DNA of 64,000 nt from Symsagittifera roscoffensis (lineage: Eukaryota > Xenacoelomorpha > Acoela > Convolutidae). Position 1 is the stretch's first letter, and the number at the start of each line of letters is the position of its first letter. This document shows, one piece after another, positions 48,799 to 58,100 of the stretch. The stretch covers positions 53,498,233-53,562,232 of the forward strand of contig NC_087067.1 in NCBI RefSeq assembly GCF_963678635.1, read 5' to 3'. Position numbers and translations under genes: made by a program. The notes below the pieces were generated by a model. That model did no database searches, was not told the DNA's origin, and saw only the letters and a list, made by a program, of their open reading frames with translations.

Positions 48799-49366
48799 TC
48801 AGAGACCCCAGGAATATGTCCCTATTTCCTTCGAAAGTATTCTTTTCCCTTTCCTCCGAGCTCAAGAGTATCATCTCCATATTGGAGGTCTCGCTTGCCA
48901 ATGGCAACTCCAGATTCTTCCGGGGGGACGGGGTCAGCGGTGGAGTGGCAGTATCTGCCCAATTCTCCTCGCTCAAGTCTTTCAACAGCTCTTGAGTGGT
49001 GAGCTCCTCCCCTGATGGTCTCGGTTCAGGCGTATTCCCCACTTCCATGTCTTCACCGGCTTCGCTGAGAGTTTCATCCATACTCTCTTCTTCTGACTCA
49101 TTTCTTCTTCTCTCGAGAATTCTTTTGAACCGGTCCTCCACGGGTCCACTCCTCTTGTCTCCAGGTGTATCCACTGACAGTGGTGATGGTGTCGCCGGGT
49201 CCAATCTCTTGTACTCCGTCAGGGCCACGTGCAGTTGACCTGCTGCATCTAGTTCTTTTCCCTCCTGTCTCATTTCCACTTGATCCAAGCCATAGGGTGC
49301 CCTGTACTTTCTTGTTGCAAATTTCATGTCGTCCACCAATGCAACGTGCCCCTCCTTCATGATCAT
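48710..49366 (-). CDS. ORF3 N-terminal part (218 residues), overlaps ORF2 stop
   Basis: It starts at an ATG (49,366) that overlaps the ORF2 stop as ATGA. It encodes 218 residues: an N-terminal structured-looking part, then an acidic, Pro/Ser/Glu-rich linker. Its last ~30 residues look like out-of-frame sequence, while another frame becomes protein-like from about 48,798, so the natural protein probably continues into the 45,304-48,798 ORF. The shift must lie between 48,710 and 48,798. It could be a one- or two-base indel or a recoding site; I see no convincing slippery sequence there. Joined, ORF3 would encode roughly 1,350 residues. Confidence 0.6.
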   Translation of the reverse strand: MIMKEGHVALVDDMKFATRKYRAPYGLDQVEMRQEGKELDAAGQLHVALTEYKRLDPATPSPLSVDTPGDKRSGPVEDRFKRILERRRNESEEESMDETLSEAGEDMEVGNTPEPRPSGEELTTQELLKDLSEENWADTATPPLTPSPRKNLELPLASETSNMEMILLSSEEREKNTFEGNRDIFLGSLKDDAGQIQGGTVGHSCEVWRTASDRNGPG

Positions 49367-52164
49367 CCTGCCATCATCCCATATTTTAGCATGTTCTCAA
49401 GTCCCTCCTGCTCAAGAGCTCTCAAGACTTTTCGCAACTCATATCCGGGGGGCTTCGAACCTCTCATCTTTTTCGCTTGCGTCGTCCACGAATTTATCTT
49501 CGCCTCGCTAGTGTGGAAGTAGACCGCCGCGGTGTAGCCGATGAACAGGGGGTCCCAGCCATCAGTGAAGTATTTCTGCATTTCCTCCGTTGTCATCCTC
49601 GCCATTATGGATGGAACTACCAAGGGACTGTTCATTCGCAAGGTCATCCTCCTGACTATCGGGAACTCAGGCATGGCGGCTGGCAGGATTTCTTTCTCCA
49701 TTATGGCCTCCAGTTCCCTCTTGACCAGTGCAAAGCTTTCCTTCCAAGCAGGAATCCTCAAGATCTCTCGTCCGTCTGCCGTCAGTGGGTTCAAGTTCCA
49801 GAACTTGGGATACGTTTCGATGGGACCCTCTCGCTTGCCTCCCATTCTACATTGCATCTGCCCCCTGAAGTTGTACACTATCAGCTCGGCATCTTTCACT
49901 TTTCCAAAGAGTACCGTATTGCTCATTTGTGCTCTAAGCACCTCCTGCTGACACCAATTGAGCGCCGTCCCATCCAGTACGCTGATAAGACTCAAGTGCG
50001 TCACAGAGTAACGATACGTTGTTACCAGGGGATCTGGGAATGCGTACGTCACTGCTGGACCGTAAATGCAGGTCACCACCTCCTCTAGACCCCGGATTAT
50101 CCCCATCGGGTCCGACCTCATTGCCAGGCACAGGTCCGTCAACAGAGGCATCCCTCCATTCATCTTCTTCCATTCTTCTCTCGATGTTGGATTCTTATCT
50201 TCACCCGTCATGTGCCGATTCTGCATCATGAGGCATTGCACTAACAACGTCTTCAACCCCGCGGAACACTTGTAGGAGTAGGTTTCGATGCTCGAGTGGA
50301 CTTTCCCCATAGACAGGGGCTCCCCATATTCCATCAATCGATGAAACGACATCAATTCCCCATGGGTCAAGAGTACTAGTGCCAGATACCCATCAACCCG
50401 AAGTGTCTCTACTCCTCGACTAAACATGTACGCTGGGCCCATGTTGAACAAGTATCTGGGGTAGACCAGATATAAAGCCAAGAGCAGGCTGATGGGCATG
50501 CCCAGTATCTCCTGCACGAAGGCTCCAAAGATAGTCGCTGTGGTGCCGAACATTCCTGCCATGAATTCTTTCCCCCAGCAAGGACTCAAGAACTTAAGAA
50601 TCTCATGATCCCTTCTAGTCTTCAGCTCACCCTCGGCGTGCTCTCTCCAGAACCCTCCAATCGTCACTTCATTGGCGACCGAGATAAATCTAGCCACCGT
50701 CATGTCTCTTCCTTCGGCCAGCTCCAGTTGTTTCTCCAGAAAACTCCAGACTTGTTTCACGAGGGGTGGTGCTTCCTCCCTCGTCTTATTCGTGGCGTTC
50801 TCCAGCCTTGGTGTCAAAAATAGCCACCAGCCATTCTCTTGCGTCAGGCGATATTTCATCGACTCTAATTGCTTCTCCGTGTCGGCCACATTTTTTCTCT
50901 CGTTGCTCGGACCTCTAGACTTGCCGGTGGAATTCGTGATCTTCACCTCCATGCTCCGAAACCACAAGCTGGCCGTCAATTGGCTTATCGCCGGGTGATC
51001 GTCCCCGATGACTGGGCTGAACTTAAGTTGTCTGGCAAAGTTCGATATCTCTAGCAAGAGCACCTCGTCCAATACGATCAGGATGTCGGCTAATCCATAA
51101 AAGCCCCTCAGGTTCGATGGCTCCAATTCCCGATTGGGGGCTGCCATTAGAATCCGCCATTCGTTTCCCTCTGCTATTAGGATCAAGACCGCGTACACGA
51201 ATTGTAGGGCGGGTGGCATATTCGCGTATCCAGGGGATGTGGTGAACACCACCTTCGTCTTGGATCCAAATCTCGAGACAACATTCTCTTGCACTTCATT
51301 CATTGCTGCAAACAACGTCTGAATGGCTTCCCATATCTTCCTCGATGTCGGTTCATTGCCTTTCAGCTGCTCTAGAAGTCCCGTCGCGTGCAGATGGTCA
51401 TTCATTCCTGCAAACAATAGCAGCTCAGGCTCACAGGGCATCTCTGACTTTATTGCCACCACTAGAGTTAACATCTGGTTTAGTTCAGCTCCTGGCAAAG
51501 AGTATATCAGAGTCTGCGGCCAGAACAACTTAGGAGACGTCCCTTCGAAGTCTGATCCCGCCACAATGACTACCCTCGCAGCAGCTGGGTCTGCTCTATC
51601 GTAAACTGCCAAGGTTTTGGCCAGCTGGGTGCTCCCACAGGGCTTCCCGTACCTGGGATCTTCCGCCAATTTCGAGCCTTCGTAAGCGGCATCTGGCAAT
51701 TCCATTCCCTCCGGATTCAGCAGCTTGTCCACCACCTTCAACTGTGCCGGGGTCGCCAACCTGATCCTGGCGATGCTCGTACGGTGTTTGGGGGGTTCTG
51801 CTATGAGTCCAGGACTCCCCAGCAGCTTGAGAGGTCTGTAGTTGATGGGTCCCATGATCGCTTTTGTGGGAATTCCGGTCAGGTCCGCGGTCTCCATCAG
51901 TTTTGTTCTCGAGAAGTGCGCCTCATGAGCTTTCAACCAGTCCACGCAATGATGTCTGTTTAAGTCTTCGTGCGACACTCGTTCAATACCCAGAGTCTCC
52001 GCCAATTCTCGCCTGCATTCCAAACCCTCTAGGTCCAGTCCTTTCACCTTTTCAGGATATCTCAAGCGGGCGGTCTCCATAGGCCTCTTTTCCCGCTTGC
52101 TCTCTGCCACTACCACTGAGGATATCGCCGAGCCTGGAGGTGTTGATGACGTCACCTCCTCAGA
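49363..52164 (-). CDS. ORF2 C-terminal part: degenerate second SGNH-like domain and large unknown region
   Basis: Same frame as the SGNH ORF, separated from it only by a TAG (52,165-52,167). No ATG lies at the very start; the first is about 25 residues in (near 52,080). From the GTG at 52,155 it has 930 residues. Residues ~195-390 repeat the SGNH block pattern: VVIVAGSD (GDS expected), a conserved Gly in SLPGAE, FAGMND (GxND block) and GDDHPA near the end. The serine and aspartate of the first block are swapped, so hydrolase activity is doubtful. Residues ~531-570 are strongly hydrophobic and could span or bind a membrane. The rest (570-930) resembles nothing I know. Its TGA stop overlaps the ORF3 start. 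Confidence 0.6.
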   Translation of the reverse strand, partial: SEEVTSSTPPGSAISSVVVAESKREKRPMETARLRYPEKVKGLDLEGLECRRELAETLGIERVSHEDLNRHHCVDWLKAHEAHFSRTKLMETADLTGIPTKAIMGPINYRPLKLLGSPGLIAEPPKHRTSIARIRLATPAQLKVVDKLLNPEGMELPDAAYEGSKLAEDPRYGKPCGSTQLAKTLAVYDRADPAAARVVIVAGSDFEGTSPKLFWPQTLIYSLPGAELNQMLTLVVAIKSEMPCEPELLLFAGMNDHLHATGLLEQLKGNEPTSRKIWEAIQTLFAAMNEVQENVVSRFGSKTKVVFTTSPGYANMPPALQFVYAVLILIAEGNEWRILMAAPNRELEPSNLRGFYGLADILIVLDEVLLLEISNFARQLKFSPVIGDDHPAISQLTASLWFRSMEVKITNSTGKSRGPSNERKNVADTEKQLESMKYRLTQENGWWLFLTPRLENATNKTREEAPPLVKQVWSFLEKQLELAEGRDMTVARFISVANEVTIGGFWREHAEGELKTRRDHEILKFLSPCWGKEFMAGMFGTTATIFGAFVQEILGMPISLLLALYLVYPRYLFNMGPAYMFSRGVETLRVDGYLALVLLTHGELMSFHRLMEYGEPLSMGKVHSSIETYSYKCSAGLKTLLVQCLMMQNRHMTGEDKNPTSREEWKKMNGGMPLLTDLCLAMRSDPMGIIRGLEEVVTCIYGPAVTYAFPDPLVTTYRYSVTHLSLISVLDGTALNWCQQEVLRAQMSNTVLFGKVKDAELIVYNFRGQMQCRMGGKREGPIETYPKFWNLNPLTADGREILRIPAWKESFALVKRELEAIMEKEILPAAMPEFPIVRRMTLRMNSPLVVPSIMARMTTEEMQKYFTDGWDPLFIGYTAAVYFHTSEAKINSWTTQAKKMRGSKPPGYELRKVLRALEQEGLENMLKYGMMAG

Positions 52165-53673
52165 CTACATCGGCGTGGCACTCTGCAATCTGGCCTGGTT
52201 GCTCCTCGAGCCGTCTCTAGTGTCGACCCTCGGTCCCAAGCGACCAGACAAGGCCCTTGAGGCAAGGAATGGTGGGTTCGGAGGTGGCCCTAATGTGAAT
52301 TGGGCTGTTTCTAGCAGATCCGCCTCTAGCGTGTTTATGTGTCCTTGAAAGACGTCATTCAGCCGCTCTGCTCCCCTCGGTCTATCGAAATGGATTCCAT
52401 CATTGGAGGTGTCCTCTGGGAATCCCGCTTGCTCCATGCGCTCCGCCACGTCCAACAGTCCGATAGGGAGCACACTCTTCCGGTGGATTTCTCGGATCAC
52501 CCTGTTTAGGCTCCGCACCTTCTCGTTCATCTCCAAGGCGTGCTGATCAAACTTCATATTATAAGGGACAGTACATACTGTCAACAGGATGGGGTCCATC
52601 TGGATCCTCAGCTCCTCAAGAAGGCAGCTCATCTTGTCGTGCAGCCTCGTTATTTTCCTCGCTTCTCCCCTTGACACATCATTCGTCCCGATCATCAGGG
52701 TCACCGTGTACACTTTAGTCATCCCTAGCATCTCAAGCGTTGCCAACATCTGTGGTGTGGCAGCTCCAGCGAAACTCAAGATTCCTGTCTGCCAGCGCGA
52801 TTGGATCCGGGTCAACACCCGCACCAGGCTGTCCCCTATGATTAGGTGGACCGCGCCTTCTGGCACACGGGGTGGCGCAAGATATTCCACCCAGGCCGCA
52901 TCATGAAAGCAGTCCCTCCTGGCTTTCTGTTCCGCATTCCAATCCAGCCGATTGTGCCTGTGGTACCTCTTCTCTGTGTTTTTCTTATAACTCGAGATCA
53001 CGACGCTCCTGACCGGCTGTTCCCTCCAAGTCGGGGGAAGCTCCGGTCTTGCCGAACTTTCACGACTTTTCTGCCGCAATTTCTCGCCCAGCTCTTTCAG
53101 ACGCGATGAGCCGCCGCTCACCTGACTGTCACTCGAGGTCGAGGTTGGGGTATATCCCGGCAGCACCACATCCATCAGTGGGCGTATGGGTTGCGTCTCT
53201 AGGCTACGCAAGGAGGACGTCGCTTCATTCGGTATCCAGACTTCCAACCCTTCACTCATGTGTTCTCGGGCCTCGCGGTCAAGGTTGAACCGTCCTCTTG
53301 CCCTGGGGGCTTCATCCACTTCCATGCGTGACTCTGGCCTCGAGCTGGTAACCACTCGCTCCTTTGGCCTGGCTCCCTTCTGTGCATCAAGCTCGCGTTG
53401 TCGTTGTTCTATTCTCTCCAACTCCGACTTCAGTTGATCACGATTCGCGGCATTCTCCCGCACCCTTAGTTCCTGCTGATGTTCAGCCTTTAGCATCTCA
53501 AGCAACCTCAGAGTCTGATCTCGTTCGTTGACCGCCTGGTCCCTCTCCAGCTGAACCTTCTCCCGATCCAGCTTTGCCTGATCCCGATCGAGGTTCGCCT
53601 TGTTTCTTTCCTTCTGCGTCTTCTCGGGCTCTTTCTTTAGAACACCAAGATCCGGATATGCCTCAGTCGTCTG
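52165..53673 (-). CDS. SGNH/GDSL-family hydrolase with coiled-coil N-terminus (ORF2 middle)
   Basis: The frame is open from just after a TAA at 53,674 to a TAG at 52,165. The first ~55 codons plus the next 45 form a charged coiled coil (LDRDQAKLDREKVQLERDQ). Numbered from 53,505, the hydrolase has all four family blocks: GDS at 224-226 (Ser226 nucleophile), Gly247, GTND at 273-276 (Asn275) and DGIH at 369-372 (Asp369, His372). SGNH enzymes are usually esterases, lipases or acetylhydrolases; the substrate here is unknown. I see no signal peptide. Related esterase domains occur in CR1-type LINE ORF1 proteins, where they are thought to aid retrotransposition. The enzyme was probably made as part of a longer ORF2 protein. 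Confidence 0.75.
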   Translation of the reverse strand, partial: QTTEAYPDLGVLKKEPEKTQKERNKANLDRDQAKLDREKVQLERDQAVNERDQTLRLLEMLKAEHQQELRVRENAANRDQLKSELERIEQRQRELDAQKGARPKERVVTSSRPESRMEVDEAPRARGRFNLDREAREHMSEGLEVWIPNEATSSLRSLETQPIRPLMDVVLPGYTPTSTSSDSQVSGGSSRLKELGEKLRQKSRESSARPELPPTWREQPVRSVVISSYKKNTEKRYHRHNRLDWNAEQKARRDCFHDAAWVEYLAPPRVPEGAVHLIIGDSLVRVLTRIQSRWQTGILSFAGAATPQMLATLEMLGMTKVYTVTLMIGTNDVSRGEARKITRLHDKMSCLLEELRIQMDPILLTVCTVPYNMKFDQHALEMNEKVRSLNRVIREIHRKSVLPIGLLDVAERMEQAGFPEDTSNDGIHFDRPRGAERLNDVFQGHINTLEADLLETAQFTLGPPPNPPFLASRALSGRLGPRVDTRDGSRSNQARLQSATPM

Positions 53674-54120
53674 TTATGCTCGCGTCATCGATAGCATTTT
53701 ACTCGAGCTCTGGCCTGTGGATCTTGCTGATGGCCTAGTTGGTAGTGGGAATTCTCCTGCGCCATATTCGGTGTTGTTACTCAGGCCAGGATTTCTTGCC
53801 AAATCAAAACCCCTTACTCCTCCATCCACATTCCAAGACAACCATCTGGTCTGTTCCTGATTTGATATTCCCTCGGTGATGTAGCCGATCATCAAGACAG
53901 CCTCCGTCGCAGACTCCCTGCACTCACCCTGTTCTTCCAATTGGAGGATGGCATTCAGCATCACCGCCATTCTCTCGTCTATTCGGGTATAATCCAGGTC
54001 CCTCAGGCGTCTGTATAGCTCATCGAGAGTAGGCTTCTTTAGGGCCGCGGGCATGGATTTCCAGAACCTGTCTGCCATTCTCTGTGACTTCGGGATGTAT
54101 TCGAGTATTAACCAGCTCAA
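53674..54120 (-). CDS. ORF2 N-terminal part, helical, unknown
   Basis: 148 codons in the same frame as the SGNH part, ending at a single TAA (53,674-53,676) after which the frame continues. The first ATG is at 54,078; upstream codons come from a 20-bp tandem repeat. The protein is largely helical and charged (LDELYRRLRDLDYTRIDERM), then Pro/Ser-rich before the stop. I recognise no family. The stop may be a nonsense mutation or a readthrough site; other lesions in this element favour decay. Confidence 0.5.
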   Translation of the reverse strand: MSWLILEYIPKSQRMADRFWKSMPAALKKPTLDELYRRLRDLDYTRIDERMAVMLNAILQLEEQGECRESATEAVLMIGYITEGISNQEQTRWLSWNVDGGVRGFDLARNPGLSNNTEYGAGEFPLPTRPSARSTGQSSSKMLSMTRA

Positions 54121-54177
54121 GAATTACCTTACCAGCTCAAGAATTACCTTACCGGCTCAAGAATTACCCAACTCAAG
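54111..54177. repeat. 20-bp tandem repeat disrupting the ORF2 start
   Basis: Two exact and one near-exact copy of ACCAGCTCAAGAATTACCTT, plus a shorter piece. On the minus strand the repeats carry TAA stops. Removing 56 bp (16+20+20) would bring the short ORF at 54,338-54,144 into frame with the ORF downstream, so the expansion looks secondary. Confidence 0.75.
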
Positions 54178-54338
54178 AATTCTCTAGAAATGTTCCCTTG
54201 CAAATGCTTGCTGCAGGTGTCGTTTATGGCGAGTTCAATCAAGATTTCTCTTTCTGTCTCTCGCTTGAGTATGGTTGGATTTTCAACTTTGTTTTTCAAA
54301 CTTGATCTGAAAACAGAAACCATATTAAGACTTAACAT
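54144..54338 (-). CDS. Probable ORF2 start fragment (64 residues)
   Basis: It begins at an ATG (54,338; another at 54,323) and encodes a charged helical segment (RETEREILIELAINDTC) before entering the 20-bp repeat, where it stops. The frame relation to the next ORF is exactly explained by the repeat expansion. A GTTTTCAG just inside the start could instead be a splice acceptor (exon from 54,306), with a CAGGTAAAG donor near 54,525. Confidence 0.4.
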   Translation of the reverse strand: MLSLNMVSVFRSSLKNKVENPTILKRETEREILIELAINDTCSKHLQGNISREFLSWVILEPVR

Positions 54339-54592
54339 GTCATGTTCCTAGCCTAGAGACCCCCCTTTTACCAGTATGGTTAAAATCTTATCATTTTCAT
54401 TCTACTTAAAACAATTCAATTGGAATTTTCTTAAAAGCATGCAGATTCATTTTATGTTTTAGCACCGTTAATTCTTTTTAAAATTCAATTGTCATGCCAA
54501 TCACGTCTTAAGATCCCTTTACCTGTGCCGCACCCCAGTACCTAACTCAAGACTCCTCCCTCACGCCCAACTCGAGACCCCGTGTCCCCAAC
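54339..54592 (-). other. Spacer between macro ORF and ORF2
   Basis: AT-rich, non-coding. On the minus strand it contains a donor-like CAG/GTAAAG near 54,525 that could pair with the acceptor-like TTTTCAG at 54,307 (intron about 215 bases). No other feature seen. Confidence 0.4.
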
Positions 54593-55138
54593 TCAGGCGA
54601 TGCTCAAGTAGTATTTCTTGTGCAGATACACCATTATCTCAGTTTCCGCAAAGACTACATGTAGGATAGCGTACAATTCCCTCGAGCTCAGTTTGCCCCT
54701 GTTTGGGTCATACACCGGCATTGAGACCTCTGTTATCCCTCTTTCAATCATGAAATCTCGTAGTCTTGCTAGCGCCAACATCACGTGTTCGGGATCAATT
54801 GTGTTCCTGTCATTGACCCTTTTCACTAGGAAGCACAGGTATTTCCCCGGGACTTGTGCTACTGATGGTGGGAGCGCTGCCATCCCTCCCAGTCCTGGTC
54901 TCTGTCTGAACAGAAACTCTACGTTCTGGTATTCTCTCTAGAAGTCAGCTTCCAGTCTTGATTTGAAACTCATGTCTGCCGTGATGCAGATCGCGCTCGT
55001 TCTGTTTGACAGGATGAAGTCACTATCTGTTATCATGATGTTTTCCGAGTACTGATTGGGTATTTCAAATTTCGTTTTGAAATTCCGGCCTATGTTAGGC
55101 TCTGGCTCTTCTCCTTCCAGTTCCAATTTGCTTTTTTT
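54593..55138 (-). pseudogene. Macro-domain-like ORF after integrase
   Basis: It opens at 55,138 after a TGA and overlaps the last 44 bases of Pol in another frame. It reads TDSDF...NRTSAICITADMSF, then an in-frame TAG (54,938-54,940) where copy 1 has a lysine codon, then QRPGLGGMAALPP, GKYLCFLVKR, LARLRDFMIERG, PVYDPNRGKL and a C-terminus ending at 54,593. The order, especially GG-x-AA-x-P followed by a hydrophobic strand and a x-P-x-x-x-x-x-x-G loop, fits a divergent macro (ADP-ribose-binding) domain of about 150-170 residues. The typical glycine-rich ligand loop is not clear, so binding is uncertain. There is no early ATG, so how it would be translated is unknown. Confidence 0.55.
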
Positions 55139-58100
55139 CTCTCACTTCCTTGAGCTTCTTTATAATCAAATTTTCGGTGTGGGTAAGTCCTACCCCCACT
55201 CCCCGGACAAAAATATTTATCGACGTCCCCGTCGATGTTGTCGGGTCTGAATTGTCCGGAGGAATGTCCAGTGGCCTATCTGTTGCCGTCCATCCGAAAA
55301 GAGGGTCCTCTGCCTTCATATAATTTGCCGATGATACGCGGACTTGTTGAATGCTTTGTCCTTTGCGGCTCTCGTCTTTGACATCGCGCATCCACTCTAG
55401 TATCCTCAAGTTCGTGTTCTCCCTCCTCTCTATCTCACTCTGTTCGAGATCCGTCTCCAATTCTGGCGTCGAGTAGTCTTCCTGCGGATAGTGTCCACCA
55501 TCGTCAATGACCTGCCATTCCTCTTCGGCTTCCAGTTCGCCTGCACTCAGTAGTTCCTCGCCCAATTTGTCTGGCTGTATCTTATCGATCAAGAAGTCAT
55601 CCCCGTACCTGTTGTACCTCATGCCGGTCCGTTTACGATTGCCAGTCCTGGTTCCCGGTGGTATTGGTCGATCTGGCTCCATCCACTTCGGCACCTCATC
55701 TTGCTCCGGGTCGATCCAGTCTTCTTCTACAAATGATCCTGCTTCAGACTCCACTTCTATCTTTTCATTGTCGTCCAAATTCAAGTTCTCATTACCATCA
55801 TTCTTCTCTCTGGTGCCTCTTTCAGTCACTTCACACGCTGGCTCTACCACCAGGTACTCAAGACCCTCCATGTCCTTCGGTATGCACCAATCCTCCGGGG
55901 ACGGAACGTGAGGCTTCAGATTTTCATAATGTGCCGCTCGCCCAGTACTCAAGCGATAGAACCGTCCTTGTTGATGGACTTCCGTTATCATGAATGGTCC
56001 CCTCCACTTCTTGAGTAGTTTCTTTGTTCCCTTGGGCGGTCTGACATTTTGGAAGACCCACACATATTGGCCCACTTCATATGGCTTTGCTTGTAATATT
56101 TTTTCGTCATATTTTCTGCGTTGCCTCATTTGCGCCTGCGCGGTGTTCCTCCTGCATAGCTCGTTTAACTCCTGTTGTCTTTTGATCGCTTCTTTCACGT
56201 ACGCCTGAGGCGACGTCCTTTTCCCTTCGTATTCCGGGTAAAAGAATGTCAGAGGCATTGCTCTCTCCCTACCCGTCAACATCATGAAGGGACTGATGCC
56301 CGTCGTTGAGTGCTGTGTACTGTTGTAGGCCCTTACTACCTGTGGCAGGTATTTATCCCAATCCGTCATGTATCTTGAGCAGTACACCCTTAACATGTTG
56401 ACCAATGTCCTGTTCTGTCTCTCTACCAACCCGTTGGTCTGTGGATGGTAGGTTGTCGATTGTGCTTGAGCAATGTGCGATCTCCTCATCAATTCTTTTG
56501 TCAAGTCCCCCACAAAAGCTTTGCCTTTGTCCGACTGGAAAGTCATTGGACAACCATACCGCGATATCCAATGCGTTATCAGATGATCACATGTCTCCTC
56601 GGCCGAGGCTGTCTGGCACGGAACCGCTTCCGCCAACTTTGTGAAGTGATCTATTATAACCAATATCTGGTTATATCCCGACTCCGTCATGCAGATTTTT
56701 TGATGGTCTATCTGCACCACTTCATTGAATTCTGAGCTCTCGACGGACTTGAGGGGAAACTTCATCTTCCTTGGGTCCTTTACCTGGAGGCATGCCAGGC
56801 AGGCATTCACCCATCTCTCGCAAGCTTTTCTCATCCCTGGCCAATCAAACCTGTGAATTATCCTTTGTTGTACTTTGTCTATCCCCTGGTGCCCCATCTG
56901 GTCGTGCGATCTGAAAAGCACCTCCGTTTGATACAACTGTGGCAGTATGATGAGGTTGTGTTTGTGTATTATCTTCACCTCATCTTTCCTCCTGCATGCT
57001 ACCACCCCATCAGCTGTGTGATAGAGTAAGTCTTTCTTTTCTTTGTAGAACTGGCTCAAGATCTTATAGCTGTCTTCCTCGAGTTCCCCCTTCTCCTTGA
57101 CCCCCGACTGGATCCATTTGGAGAGGTTATTTGTCATTTTGTCATTCTTTTGGGCTCTTATAAGGTCTGACAGCCTGTATCTCGCCTTGACATGCTCCTT
57201 TAGCGCCATGATCTGTCCATTCATCTCACCAGGGTTGTGGATGTCATCACTCAGCTTCACGCATATCATCTTTTTCACGACTTTCATATCGTCTTCTGGC
57301 ACCAGATTCGTTCTGACGTTTGAGTTGCATGATAGTTCCCTGAATGGCTTCCTTGAAACCGCAATTCTCTCAAGTTCCTCACCACCTCGTAGCTCCTGTA
57401 TGTCTAGATTGTACGTTCCTGAAGATGGATCCGTCTGTAACTCCCTGTCGTGGTGCCTTGTCTTCTCTTCCGCCAATATCATGCACAGACTCTCTTGGTT
57501 TTTGCTGCTCTCATCCGAGTCTTCAACCCATTCTTCACGCTCCCCGGACAATTTTCCTTCTCCGGTTTCTTCTTCCGTGAACATGGAACACTCCCCGGAC
57601 TCTTGACCTGGTCCCAGGTGTTCAGTATCTTCTTTGAACGTCACTTTCTTTTTCCTAACCTTGGTCTGCTCCAGAATGTTTTCGGGGATCTTATCAACTA
57701 GTGACCGCACGACATCTTTGCTGTCAGTGACGCTTCCTCTTGAGGAGTCAGTATCGTTCACTGTCTCTTTTCTCCGAAGTATAGTGACTTCCGGTTCCTC
57801 TTGACCCTTCTCTTGGATCACGGGCTTATGATCTGATAGTTTCTCGAGCAACCTCATTAAATCATCATCTATCTGTGCAGTTCCTGCTTCTACCTGGTTA
57901 AGATCATAGCCTTTTGCCTTGAGCGTCTCCTTCACGATCTTCGACTTGAGTATTATCTCTATTGGAATCCTTTTGCTCTTCTTCAAGATGGTCTTCTCTG
58001 GAGGTTCTTTAGGTAATTCAGGATGATCTTCTATCGGTTTGCCTGATTTGTCCAGCCATCTCGTGAGTGGAAGACTGTCGTACGTTTCCTTGTCCATGAA

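Noticed and set aside
47948..49015. Plus-strand ORF of 355 codons opposite ORF3
   Set aside because: It is antisense to ORF3, has Ser/Leu-rich composition typical of a shadow frame, and no recognisable motif; the minus-strand frame is longer and has protein-like composition.
55105..55140. Run of seven A at the end of pol as a programmed frameshift into the macro ORF
   Set aside because: The macro ORF is in a different relative frame in copy 1 than here, and the heptamer's -1 frame stops quickly, so no conserved recoding is supported.
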